A stretch of 32,766 nucleotides of DNA from Magnetococcales bacterium (GTDB taxonomy: Bacteria; Pseudomonadota; Magnetococcia; Magnetococcales; JADGCL01): NCBI GenBank assembly GCA_015229005.1, contig JADGCL010000033.1, positions 1-32,766 of the forward strand, in the 5' to 3' direction. The notes below the pieces were generated by a model. It had not been told where the DNA came from and ran no database searches. It saw only the letters and a list, made by a program, of their open reading frames with translations. Numbering within the stretch: the first letter of the stretch is position 1; each line of letters begins with the position of its first letter. Shown here piece by piece: positions 25,552 through 32,766 of the stretch. Both the position numbers and the translations under genes were made by a program.

Positions 25552-26186
25552 CGGGTGGCCAGAAAATCCGCGATTGCCACCAGGCGTTTGGGGTCGCCCT
25601 TGGCGTGGGTCAAGCTGACGCGGTACTTGCCGTTGACCACCAGGAGCGGGGTGCCGGTGACGCCGAAGGCCTTGGCGAGGGTCATCGCCTGGGTGGCCTT
25701 GGCGGTGACCCCGAACGACTCCATTGCTGCGGAAAACTTTTTCTGGTCCAGACCCAGATCTTCGACCAGAAAGAGGAGGTCGGCCATGTTCTCGATGTCG
25801 GCCTGCCGATCGAAATGGGCGGCGAAGATGGCCTGGCGCATCTCTTCACCCTTGCCCATGAAGCCTGCGGCGAAAAAGGCCCGGGCGGGCAGGTCGGTCT
25901 GTTCTCCCCAGTGGATGGGCATGGCGGAGACGAGATAGCGATCCGCACGGCTCTTTGCCCATTCGACCATCGTCGGGTGGAGGTCCCGACAGTGGGGACA
26001 CTTGAAATTGAAGATCTCGACGATCTCGGGCCGGTCGGCGAGCCTCGGGACCGGCGGCTGGATCACGTCGTAGTCGGTGCCGGCGACCGGGTCGGCGGCA
26101 AAGGCCGCAGGGGCGAGCGCGAACAGGAGCGCGACCAGGGCGATCGTGAGGATCCCCTTCGGGAGAGAGGCCAGCTTCACTTTCAT
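25548..26186 (-). CDS. dsbA: DsbA-type periplasmic thiol:disulfide interchange protein
   Basis: DsbA puts disulfides into exported proteins. The 212-aa precursor has a signal peptide (positive MKVKLASLPKG, hydrophobic 12-28, cleavage near AFA/AD at 30), the CPHC active site at Cys63-Cys66 after EIFNFK, and the cis-Pro loop GVTGTPLLVV near 178-187. Mature length about 182 aa is normal. It starts 3 bp after the OsmC-like gene stop, and its own stop overlaps the etfB GTG, so all four genes are tightly coupled. The pairing of a periplasmic oxidase with Etf genes is unusual, and no DsbB is present. Confidence 0.93.
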   Translation of the reverse strand: MKVKLASLPKGILTIALVALLFALAPAAFAADPVAGTDYDVIQPPVPRLADRPEIVEIFNFKCPHCRDLHPTMVEWAKSRADRYLVSAMPIHWGEQTDLPARAFFAAGFMGKGEEMRQAIFAAHFDRQADIENMADLLFLVEDLGLDQKKFSAAMESFGVTAKATQAMTLAKAFGVTGTPLLVVNGKYRVSLTHAKGDPKRLVAIADFLATR

Positions 26187-26189
26187 GGG

Positions 26190-26633
26190 TCAGGCGGCTC
26201 CTGTGGTGTTGGGGGAGACGATGTCGAAACTGGTGACGATTTTGGCGGTCTTTCCCAGCATCGCCGAGGCCGAGCAGTATTTTTCCTCGGAGAGACGGAT
26301 GGCCCTCTCCACGGCCTGTGAGGGGATGTCGTTGCCGGTCACGGTGAAGTGGAGGTCGATCCTGACGAAGACCTTGGGCTCGCTCTCCGCCCGGATGCCC
26401 TTGATGGTGGCGACGCAATCCCGAACCTCGTGTCGGCCTTTGCGCAGGATCGTCAGGACATCGATGGATGCGCATCCCCCCAGTCCTATCAGGAGGAGTT
26501 CCATGGGGCGGATTCCCATGTTCCGGCCTCCGACCTCGGGTGCTGCGTCCATGACCAGGGCATGGCCGGAACCGGACTCTCCCAGAAGCTGCATTCCCTC
26601 GATCGACTTGACGCGGGCTGTGACCTCGGCCAT
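26190..26633 (-). CDS. OsmC/Ohr-family protein
   Basis: OsmC-family proteins are cytoplasmic thiol peroxidases acting on organic hydroperoxides. The 147-aa protein has MGIRPMELLLIGLGGCASIDVLTIL with Cys54 and EEKYCSASAML with Cys120, matching the two active-site cysteines. I chose the ATG at 26633 (MAEVTARVKS), which has GGGAGG about 6 bases upstream; the longer frame to 26711 is unsupported. It is first in the - strand operon with dsbA and etfBA. Which OsmC subgroup it belongs to is not clear from motifs alone. Confidence 0.87.
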   Translation of the reverse strand: MAEVTARVKSIEGMQLLGESGSGHALVMDAAPEVGGRNMGIRPMELLLIGLGGCASIDVLTILRKGRHEVRDCVATIKGIRAESEPKVFVRIDLHFTVTGNDIPSQAVERAIRLSEEKYCSASAMLGKTAKIVTSFDIVSPNTTGAA

Positions 26634-26921
26634 GGTGACCTCCCTGTTCGGTTCCTTGGGCGGGTTTGGATGCGCAGCGCGTATGGTGCGGAAGAGCGTG
26701 TCGTTTGGCAACCCATTTTCGCCCGCTTCCTTCCGGTCGGGGTTCGTTTTGCGACACGGATCCCGGTCTGTTGGGGCCGGGTCGAAGGAGCCCGTGCCGA
26801 GAGGCGGGTGATCCTCCTCCGGGGAGAGGTCGGCATCAACCTTGCTTCAGCTCCCCCGGACTTGTACCGGGTATCGTGAATTGCCGGTCCCAGGATCGGA
26901 AACAGGCGGCGGAGGCAGCTC

Positions 26922-27917
26922 TTGGTCATCACCCGAACCCCCTTTCGCATCTCTTTCTTCGGCGGGGGGACCGATTTTCCCGGTCATTATCTGGCCCACG
27001 GCGGCAAGGTGTTGAGTACCACCATCAACAAATACTGTTTCATCACCTGTCGCTATTTCCCACCGTTTTTCGACTATCGTTTCCTCATCCGCTACACCGA
27101 ACGGGAGGAGACCTTCCATATCCATGAGATCCGCCACCCCTCTGTCCGCGAGTGCCTGAACCACATGGGGGTGGATCGGGGGGTCGAGGTGACCCACACC
27201 TCGGATGTCCCGGCGATGTCGGGGATCGGTTCCAGCTCCTCGTTCACCGTGGGGCTGTTGCTGGCGCTCAACGCCCTGCAGGGGAAGATGATCACCAAGC
27301 GGCAGCTCCTCTACGACGCGCTGCATGTCGAACAGGAGTTGATCGGGGAGAATGTCGGTTCCCAGGATCAGACCGCTGCGGCCTTCGGCGGGCTGAACCG
27401 GATCGATTTCGTGGCCGGATCCGGGGAGATCCAGGTGCTGCCTGTACCCTTATCCCAGGAGAGGCGGGACCTTCTGCAGCAGAATCTTCTGCTTTATTTT
27501 ACCGGCTTTCAGCGGTTTTCCTCGGATATCGCCGCCGAGCAGGTGGAACGGATCGAGGAGAACCGCCGGCAACTGGAGGCCACCTCCGGGTATGTGGACC
27601 GGGCCCTGGAGATCCTCAATGGTCCGGTGGCGCAACTGGACGATTTCGGTCGCCTGCTGGACGAGGCGTGGCAGGTCAAGCGCGGGCTGACGAGCCGGGT
27701 TTCCAATGCCCAGCTTGACGAGTTCTATGCCGCTGCCAAGGCTGCCGGGGCCTTGGGGGGCAAGGTGTGCGGCGCCGGTGGCGGCGGATTCATGCTGTTC
27801 TATGTGCCGCTTTCGCACCAGGCCAGGTTCAAGTCGAAACTGCACAAGCTGCTCATGGTCCCTTTTCGGTTCGACATGCTGGGGTCGCAGATCATCTACT
27901 ACGCGCCCATGTCCTAG
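26922..27917 (+). CDS. hddA: GHMP-family sugar kinase, HddA-like heptose 7-phosphate kinase
   Basis: This 331-aa kinase fits the D-glycero-D-manno-heptose 7-phosphate 1-kinase group (HddA/WcbL), which supplies GDP-heptose for surface polysaccharide. Seen: RTPFRISFFGGGTDFPG at the start, the GHMP ATP loop SDVPAMSGIGSSSSFTVG (near 94-111), GSQDQTAAAFGGLNRIDF near 145-162 and the C-terminal [14 protein letters not shown] motif. The start is TTG (26922), with GGAGG at about 26911-26915. Related fucose or mannose kinases share this pattern, so the exact sugar is inferred. A short repeat region separates it from the SDR gene downstream. Confidence 0.83.
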   Translation: MVITRTPFRISFFGGGTDFPGHYLAHGGKVLSTTINKYCFITCRYFPPFFDYRFLIRYTEREETFHIHEIRHPSVRECLNHMGVDRGVEVTHTSDVPAMSGIGSSSSFTVGLLLALNALQGKMITKRQLLYDALHVEQELIGENVGSQDQTAAAFGGLNRIDFVAGSGEIQVLPVPLSQERRDLLQQNLLLYFTGFQRFSSDIAAEQVERIEENRRQLEATSGYVDRALEILNGPVAQLDDFGRLLDEAWQVKRGLTSRVSNAQLDEFYAAAKAAGALGGKVCGAGGGGFMLFYVPLSHQARFKSKLHKLLMVPFRFDMLGSQIIYYAPMS

Positions 27918-27970
27918 TTGTGCGCCAAATGAAATTGACAAAAGATAATATCAGGAGTGGTTGGGGGAGT

Positions 27971-28023
27971 CTGAGGGGGAGGCTCCGCCTGCCCCCTCAG
28001 TGGGGGTTCGGGGGCGAAGCCCC
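27971..28023 (+). repeat. Paired GC-rich hairpins in the hddA-SDR gap
   Basis: Hairpin one (27971-28000) is CTGAGGGGG paired with CCCCCTCAG plus AGG/CCT with one bulged G and loop CTCCG. Hairpin two (28002-28023) is GGGGGTTCG with CGAAGCCCC, one G-G mismatch and loop GGGG. AT-rich arms with partial inverted similarity flank them (AAGATAATATCA and TGATATTCTT). It resembles a REP-type intergenic repeat or a processing element. Confidence 0.6.
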
Positions 28024-28109
28024 TGAAATAACAAGAGATGATATTCTTGGTTTATGCCCCCCCTGAACGGTTACCCAGTCGGTTGTCGTCTTTTGAAGGA
28101 GGTTCGGTC

Positions 28110-29126
28110 ATGTCATCCCCGAGGGCACTGATCACCGGCATCACCGGCATGGTGGGGTCGCATCTGGCGGATTATCTTCTGGCCGAGACCGACTGGGAAA
28201 TCTTCGGACTCTGTCGCTGGCGCAGTCCCCTGGACAATGTCGAACATCTTCTGGAACGGGCCAACCGGAAGGATCGTCTCCACTTCTTGGCGGCGGATCT
28301 CACGGACTCTTTTTCTCTTGCTCGTGCCGTGGCCATTGCCCGACCGGATTACGTCTTTCATCTGGCTGCCCAGAGTTATCCCACCGACAGTTTCACCGCA
28401 CCTGTCCAGACGCTGGCGACCAACATCATCGGCACCGAGAACCTTCTGGAGGCCCTGCGCCTTACCCCGGGTATCGACCCGGTCATCCACGTCTGCTCCT
28501 CTTCCGAGGTCTTCGGTCGGGTTGGCCGGGAGCTGTTGCCCATCCACGAAGGGACCCCCTTCCATCCCGCCTCCCCCTACGCCATCTCCAAGGTGGGGAC
28601 CGATCTCCTCGGGCGCTTCCATGCCGAGGCGTATGGCCAGAAGTGTGTCATCACCCGCATGTTCACCCATACCGGTCCCCGTCGCGGCGACATCTTCGCC
28701 GAGTCCACCTTCGCCAAGCAGATTGCCATGATCGAGGCTGGTCGGATTCCGCCGGTCATCAAGACCGGCAATCTCGACTCGCTGCGGACCTGGGCGGATG
28801 TGCGGGATGCGGTCCGGGCCTATTTTCTGCTGGTCACGGTCGCGCCGGTCCCGGGGGCGGTCTACAACATCGGCGGCACTTTCTCGTGTACGATCGGGGA
28901 GATGCTCGACCATCTCCTGGGGCTGGCCACTGTTCGGGGAATCGAGGTCCGGACCGATCCCGAGAGGCTCCGACCCCTGGATGCCGATCTGCAACTGCCC
29001 GATACCCGTCGGTTCAAGGCTCATACCGGTTGGGAGCCGGTCATCCCCTTCGCGACGACGATGGCCGATCTCCTGGAGTACTGGCGCCAGCGCGTCCGTT
29101 CCGGTCGAACCTTTCTCACGCGGTGA
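28110..29126 (+). CDS. GDP-mannose 4,6-dehydratase-like extended SDR
   Basis: This 338-aa NAD(P)-dependent nucleotide-sugar enzyme has the Rossmann motif GITGMVG (10-16), FHLAAQS (83-89), catalytic Ser131/132 (CSSSEVFG), Tyr157 and Lys161 (SPYAISK), then RMFTHTGPRRGDIF (183-196) and WADVRDAVRAY (228-238), as in GDP-mannose dehydratase/GDP-deoxyhexose reductase proteins. The ATG at 28110 has AAGGAGG about 11 bases upstream. Next to the HddA-like kinase it might act on GDP-heptose (DmhA-like) rather than GDP-mannose; this is inference. A NUDIX gene follows 3 bp after the stop. Confidence 0.85.
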   Translation: MSSPRALITGITGMVGSHLADYLLAETDWEIFGLCRWRSPLDNVEHLLERANRKDRLHFLAADLTDSFSLARAVAIARPDYVFHLAAQSYPTDSFTAPVQTLATNIIGTENLLEALRLTPGIDPVIHVCSSSEVFGRVGRELLPIHEGTPFHPASPYAISKVGTDLLGRFHAEAYGQKCVITRMFTHTGPRRGDIFAESTFAKQIAMIEAGRIPPVIKTGNLDSLRTWADVRDAVRAYFLLVTVAPVPGAVYNIGGTFSCTIGEMLDHLLGLATVRGIEVRTDPERLRPLDADLQLPDTRRFKAHTGWEPVIPFATTMADLLEYWRQRVRSGRTFLTR

Positions 29127-29129
29127 CCC

Positions 29130-29696
29130 ATGGGCACTTCCCTCGACGATCCCCGGCTGCACCGGCCCGCTTGTGAAGGGCTTGTCCCTGTCCGACCGGT
29201 GGTCAGCACTCCCTGGTTCGAGGTGAACGACCGGGGGGGGCACTTCTCCGTGGAGTGTCGCCAACTCCAGGTTGCGGTTTTGCCGATCGTTGCGGGGGAG
29301 TCGGTGGTCCTGGCCCGGGTCAGGCGACCGCTCCTCAGCGAGGCGACCTGGGAACTCCCCGGGGGAGGGGCCATGGAGGGGGAGACGACCCGGGAGACGG
29401 CGCGCCGCGAGTTGGCGGAAGAGACAGGGATCCGGATCCCGGAGTTGGAACGCTTCCGACCCTTGATGCCCCTCTGTTTCATGCCCCGCTACCCGGTGCT
29501 GCCGCATCTCTTCGAGGTGGCGGTGACCGAGGCGGAGTTCCGGGAGCGCGGGGAACACGACGGCGAGGTCGAGGGCATCCTGCGTTTGAGCTGGCAGGAG
29601 GTGACGGCGAGCATCTTTTCGGGAGAGCTGTTCATCTCGCTCTCGGTCGCGGTGCTGGCCCGCCACCTGCTGGCCAGAAACCCGGAGGCGCGGTAG
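29130..29696 (+). CDS. NUDIX hydrolase (sugar-nucleotide type)
   Basis: This 188-aa protein has a perfect NUDIX box, GGAMEGETTRETARREL then AEETGI (fits GX5EX7REUXEEXGU), preceded by WELPGGG. Its N-terminal beta-rich part and overall length resemble ADP-ribose/ADP-sugar pyrophosphatases. The ATG at 29130 lies 3 bp after the SDR stop, so it is the third gene of the hddA operon and may hydrolyse a nucleotide-sugar or clean a side product. The substrate is not known. It ends 15 bp before the convergent rnfH stop. Confidence 0.86.
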   Translation: MGTSLDDPRLHRPACEGLVPVRPVVSTPWFEVNDRGGHFSVECRQLQVAVLPIVAGESVVLARVRRPLLSEATWELPGGGAMEGETTRETARRELAEETGIRIPELERFRPLMPLCFMPRYPVLPHLFEVAVTEAEFRERGEHDGEVEGILRLSWQEVTASIFSGELFISLSVAVLARHLLARNPEAR

Positions 29697-29711
29697 GGTT
29701 CCCCGCTACCT

Positions 29712-30089
29712 TCAGTGCCCTTTTTTCGCGGCCAGCTTGGCCTTGGCGGCCATGGCCCTCTCCTTTGCGGAGAGAGGCTTGGCGGTCTCGGCGGCGGTAC
29801 CCTCTTCATTCCCTTGTTCCGCAGCTTCGGCGCCGCTGTCACGGCTCTTCTTGGGGGGCTTGCCCAGGGCCGGTCGGTAGATCTCCACCCTGTCGCCCTC
29901 GTTCAGGGGATGCTCCGGGGGCACCACCTTGCCGAATATGCCGATCTTGCCCCCATCCGGGTCGAGTCTCGGGAACTTGCCCAGGATTCCGGAACGCCGG
30001 ATGGCCTCCGCCGCCGTCGTGCCCTCGGCCACGTCGAATTCCGTGACCACTTGCCGTGTCGCCTCCGCGTAGACCACACCCACTCTCAT
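29712..30089 (-). CDS. rnfH: RnfH-family ubiquitin-like protein
   Basis: RnfH/UPF0125 proteins have a ubiquitin-like beta-grasp fold; the role is poorly defined. The 125-aa protein shows MRVGVVYAEATRQVVTEFDV, then GTTAAEAIRRSGIL, GIFGKVVPPEHPLNEGDRVEIYRP and a basic Lys/Ala-rich tail of about 45 residues, longer than usual (about 90-100 aa total). I chose the ATG at 30089 because GGGGAG is about 9 bases upstream; an ATG at 30098 is too close to it. The common partner ratA is not next to it. It is convergent with the NUDIX gene. Confidence 0.82.
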   Translation of the reverse strand: MRVGVVYAEATRQVVTEFDVAEGTTAAEAIRRSGILGKFPRLDPDGGKIGIFGKVVPPEHPLNEGDRVEIYRPALGKPPKKSRDSGAEAAEQGNEEGTAAETAKPLSAKERAMAAKAKLAAKKGH

Positions 30090-30501
30090 AAGGGTCATCT
30101 CCCCACAAGTGTCGTGCCCCCGGTCAACCATGCCACCGCTGCGACCAGCCGGCGGGGAAGGGGGCGAGTTGCCGGGTGGCCTACCATTCGTTGGTCCCCC
30201 ACCCATACCCGGGCATGCTATACCGGCTTGCCTGGTCCATTCAACGGCCTTCGAGTCGTTTCTCCGGCGTGGGATGGCCCCTTGGTGCCATGGGCCTCCA
30301 TCCTGCGGGATCGCAACCCTTCCGGCGGAAGCGTCGTTTGCGGGAAACGGGGCGGACGAACGGAACTCCGGGGGCCAGGAGCGATGCGGGGTTGAGAATC
30401 GGAATTTTCCGATGTAACTTGCCCGAGGGCAGATTGACGGTTCTCGGTAGCTATAAAAATTCTTGTTTTATGGTCTCGAATGTCTGAAAAAGGGGAAGGA
30501 T
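30090..30501. other. 412-bp intergenic region between rnfH and the chemoreceptor
   Basis: No gene is supported. The right part is AT-richer than its surroundings, with a perfect inverted repeat ATCGGAA-TT-TTCCGAT (30398-30413) and a TATAAA box at about 30452. A TTGACG at about 30434 is 12 bases from it, too short for a normal sigma-70 promoter. Divergent promoters for rnfH and the chemoreceptor should lie here. Confidence 0.45.
30398..30413. promoter_or_regulatory. 16-bp inverted repeat upstream of the chemoreceptor gene
   Basis: ATCGGAA and TTCCGAT flank a 2-base centre, about 90 bp before the chemoreceptor ATG. It could be an operator or a small hairpin; no protein is known to bind it here. 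Confidence 0.4.
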
Positions 30502-32679
30502 ATGGCTGTGTTGGATATCAAGGTCCGGTCAAAACTTGGCGGAAGTTTTGCGATTGTCGTTGTTTTTCTTCTCGGCATTGTTGTACTTAATTTCTTCACT
30601 GTCGATGGTCTCAAGGGTTCTTTCACGGATATTCTTGAGGGAAACATGGCCAGACTGCTGATGATGGAGAAGACGGAAGTGCTCCTTCTCGAGTCGCGGC
30701 GGCTGGAGGCGGATTTTCTGGGCAGCAAGCAGATGTCCGTCGTTCAGGAATTTCGTACTCTTGTCGAGGAGATGATCGAGATCCAGTCCCGCTTGGCGCG
30801 GTTGTCGGCCGAGGCCGGCGATGTGGAAGATGCGAAGGCGGGTGAAGAGGTGACCAGGCGGACAGCGGAATACCGCGATACCTTCTTGGGGTTGGTGGCG
30901 GCCTGGGAGGAAAAGGGCCTGGATCACAACTCCGGTCTGTTGGGGAAGCTCCGGGGCGTTGTTCATGCCCTGGAATCGGAACTGGCCGATTACGATGTCT
31001 CGATGCTGAGAGAGGATTTGCTTCGGATGCAGCGGGCCGAAAAGGAATTCGATCTTCAGGGAAGTCCAGAGTCCTTGGAGAGATATCATGCATCCCTGGC
31101 TGAATTCCGTGAGGAGTTGGTCAATACGTCTCTTGGCGAGCCGTTCAGGAAGGTCTTGGCCGAAGCCCTTGATTCCTACGAGGGGGCGTTTGCCGCCGCT
31201 GTCGAGGAGAGAAAGCGCGGCGGGAGCGTCGGCAAGGCCACCGGTGATCGATTGAATGAGGCCGCTGGTCTGATCGAGAGGCATCTCGCCGAGCATTATA
31301 TTCCCGACGTCTGGCAGGATCTTCTCATGGCGCGCCGCCACGAGAAGGATTATCTGGCCCGCGGTGATCTCAGCTATATCCAAAAACTGGGAAAGTCTGT
31401 TGACAAGCTCCTTCATGAGGCCGAAAAGTCGGCGATTCCGGCTGCGGCCAAGGAGAGCATCCGGGGCAACTTGACGACATACCGCAAAGCGGTGGAGGAC
31501 TTTGTCCGGCTCGACCAGAAAATCATCGAGGTAACCAAAGAGTTGCGGGAAGACGCCGGTGTCATTGTGTCCATCCTGGATAAAGCCGTGAAGGATGAAG
31601 AGGGGCAGGTTCTTGCGGCTTTTTCCGAGGCAATGGACCGCGCTTCGCAGCAGGAGTATCTGGCGCTCGGGGTCTCGGGGGTGGCGGTTCTCTTCGCGAT
31701 TTTCCTGGCGATCTCCATCACCAAGGGGATCATCGGTCCCCTGGGACTGGCGTTGAACGTGACCCGTCGCCTGGTCGAAGGGGATCTCACGGTGGGGATC
31801 AACCCCCGTTGCACCAACGACGAACTTTGTGGGCTTCTTCTGACAGGACTGCGGGACATGGCCGCGAAGCTTCATAGCGTCGTCTCGCAGATTCAGAAGA
31901 GTGCCGACAATGTCGCCTCGGGGAGCCAGGCGGTCAACGAGACCTCCCAGGTCTTGTCCCAGGGAGCCACCCGTCAGGCCGCCTCGGTCGAGGAGACCTC
32001 CGCCTCGATGGAGCAGATGACGGCCAATATTCAGCAGAACACCGACAACGCCTTGCAGACGGAGAAGATCGCCGGCCAGGCCGCTCGTGATGCCGAGGAG
32101 GGGGGAAGGGCCGTGCAGCAGGCGGTCGAGGCGATGCGGGAGATCGCCGGCAAGATCTCCATCGTCGAGGAGATTGCCCGGCAGACCAATCTCCTGGCCT
32201 TGAATGCGGCCATCGAGGCGGCGCGTGCCGGAGAGCATGGGAAAGGCTTCGCGGTGGTGGCCGCCGAGGTGAGGAAACTGGCCGAGAGGAGCCAGTCGGC
32301 AGCCGGGGAGATCAGTCATCTCTCCGCCTCCAGCGTCGAGGTCGCGCAGAAGGCCGGCAACATCATCAACAAGCTCGTCCCCGATATCCAGAGAACGGCG
32401 GAACTGATCCAGGAGATTTCCGCCTCGAGTCGGGAGCAAAGTCAGGGTTCCGCGCAGGTCAATGTCGCGATCCAGGAGTTGGACCAGACCATTCAGGAGA
32501 GCGCGACCTCGGCCAACTCCCTGGCAGAACAGGCCGATCAGCTGTCGGCGGAGGCTGCCTCGCTGCAGGAGGTGGTCGGTTTCTTCAAGCTGGGAGAGCA
32601 CGAGCGTCTGCCCGAAAGCGCCAGGGCCGCGTTGGCGCTTCCCCGGCAGATGGCGCTTTTGCCACCGCCTTCGGCTTGA
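30502..32679 (+). CDS. Methyl-accepting chemotaxis protein with long helical sensor domain
   Basis: This 725-aa receptor has TM1 at about 14-36, a periplasmic sensor at 37-385, TM2 at about 386-408, HAMP at about 407-460, and an MA signalling domain with the hairpin tip [22 protein letters not shown] that contacts CheA/CheW. The sensor is alpha-helical and similar to helical bimodular (HBM) sensors of organic-acid receptors, but at about 348 residues it is longer. Three similar segments repeat at about 58-77, 168-190 and 274-295 (LL-x-x-RR/RA-x-E-x-D/E-F/Y). The ATG at 30502 has GGGGAAGGA upstream. No methyltransferase-docking pentapeptide is visible at the C-terminus. The ligand is unknown. 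Confidence 0.93.
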   Translation: MAVLDIKVRSKLGGSFAIVVVFLLGIVVLNFFTVDGLKGSFTDILEGNMARLLMMEKTEVLLLESRRLEADFLGSKQMSVVQEFRTLVEEMIEIQSRLARLSAEAGDVEDAKAGEEVTRRTAEYRDTFLGLVAAWEEKGLDHNSGLLGKLRGVVHALESELADYDVSMLREDLLRMQRAEKEFDLQGSPESLERYHASLAEFREELVNTSLGEPFRKVLAEALDSYEGAFAAAVEERKRGGSVGKATGDRLNEAAGLIERHLAEHYIPDVWQDLLMARRHEKDYLARGDLSYIQKLGKSVDKLLHEAEKSAIPAAAKESIRGNLTTYRKAVEDFVRLDQKIIEVTKELREDAGVIVSILDKAVKDEEGQVLAAFSEAMDRASQQEYLALGVSGVAVLFAIFLAISITKGIIGPLGLALNVTRRLVEGDLTVGINPRCTNDELCGLLLTGLRDMAAKLHSVVSQIQKSADNVASGSQAVNETSQVLSQGATRQAASVEETSASMEQMTANIQQNTDNALQTEKIAGQAARDAEEGGRAVQQAVEAMREIAGKISIVEEIARQTNLLALNAAIEAARAGEHGKGFAVVAAEVRKLAERSQSAAGEISHLSASSVEVAQKAGNIINKLVPDIQRTAELIQEISASSREQSQGSAQVNVAIQELDQTIQESATSANSLAEQADQLSAEAASLQEVVGFFKLGEHERLPESARAALALPRQMALLPPPSA

Positions 32680-32684
32680 GGTGT

Positions 32685-32714
32685 CTCCGTCTCCGGCCTG
32701 GGGGGGCGACGGAG
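32685..32714 (+). terminator. Possible hairpin after the chemoreceptor gene
   Basis: CTCCGTC (32685-32691) pairs with GACGGAG (32708-32714) over a 16-nt loop, followed only by TTGTTG. It is a weak terminator candidate in the last 87 bp of the window, where nothing else is seen. Confidence 0.35.
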
Positions 32715-32766
32715 TTGTTGACGGGGACCGTGTGCGTGGACGCCTCAGTTTTGTGACGTCGCCGGG

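Noticed and set aside
27935-27940. Perfect TTGACA as a -35 box upstream of the SDR gene
   Set aside because: No -10-like hexamer lies 15-19 bases downstream; the next AT-rich bases are too close.
30109-30417. 102-aa open frame upstream of the chemoreceptor
   Set aside because: Pro/Gly/Cys-rich sequence with no ribosome site or family features, overlapping the rnfH promoter region.
30434-30457. TTGACG/TATAAA promoter of the chemoreceptor
   Set aside because: The spacer is only about 12 bases, too short for a standard sigma-70 promoter; no clear sigma-28 site either.

Overview
The window is about 32.8 kb of GC-rich bacterial DNA with closely packed genes and a complete set of ordinary proteobacterial housekeeping families. 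The gene content (a two-ferredoxin-cluster pyruvate:ferredoxin oxidoreductase half, sucCD, a fused gamma-alpha 2-oxoglutarate:ferredoxin oxidoreductase with its beta subunit, SdhE, a K+-independent H+-pyrophosphatase, PPK2 and an HBM-like chemoreceptor) suggests a motile, microaerophilic or anaerobic autotroph or mixotroph able to run TCA steps reductively. A magnetococcus-like or other deep-branching alphaproteobacterium would fit, but no taxonomic marker gene is present, so this is inference.

Region 1 (1-9.7 kb, + strand) is central carbon metabolism. It holds the PFOR ferredoxin/TPP subunit with a clear intrinsic terminator, an unknown 272-aa gene, sucC-sucD, korA-korB (TGATG overlap), a pentapeptide-repeat protein, an SdhE-like flavinylation factor and adenylate kinase. 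Together the enzymes link acetyl-CoA/pyruvate and succinate/succinyl-CoA/2-oxoglutarate through low-potential ferredoxin. SdhE would serve succinate dehydrogenase or fumarate reductase, which is not in the window. The sucC leader carries a 12-bp tandem repeat with nine GGG tracts at exact 3-nt spacing.

Region 2 (9.7-18.1 kb, + strand) has membrane pyrophosphatase hppA with a strong terminator, an unknown 77-aa protein, alaC-type aminotransferase, homoserine dehydrogenase, recJ, a 158-bp multi-hairpin element with 15-bp terminal inverted repeats, a NUDIX hydrolase and a Bcp/PrxQ peroxiredoxin.

Region 3 (18.1-26.7 kb) is mostly - strand: an M20 dipeptidase, SixA phosphatase and a cytidylate-kinase-like protein, then a + strand type II toxin-antitoxin pair. 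Next is a divergent polyphosphate pair (PPK2 on -, CHAD protein on +). A tightly overlapped - strand operon follows, osmC-like, dsbA, etfB, etfA, whose last gene runs 172 bp antisense into the CHAD gene.

Region 4 (26.9-32.7 kb) is a surface-sugar operon (HddA-like heptose-7-phosphate kinase, a GDP-mannose-dehydratase-like SDR, a NUDIX hydrolase), a convergent RnfH-family gene, and a chemoreceptor with an unusually long periplasmic domain that seems to contain three tandem helical modules.

No tRNA, rRNA, CRISPR array, prophage or intact insertion sequence was recognised. The novelty I can support lies in non-coding repeats, gene overlaps and domain variants. I do not see a clearly new defence or biosynthetic system.
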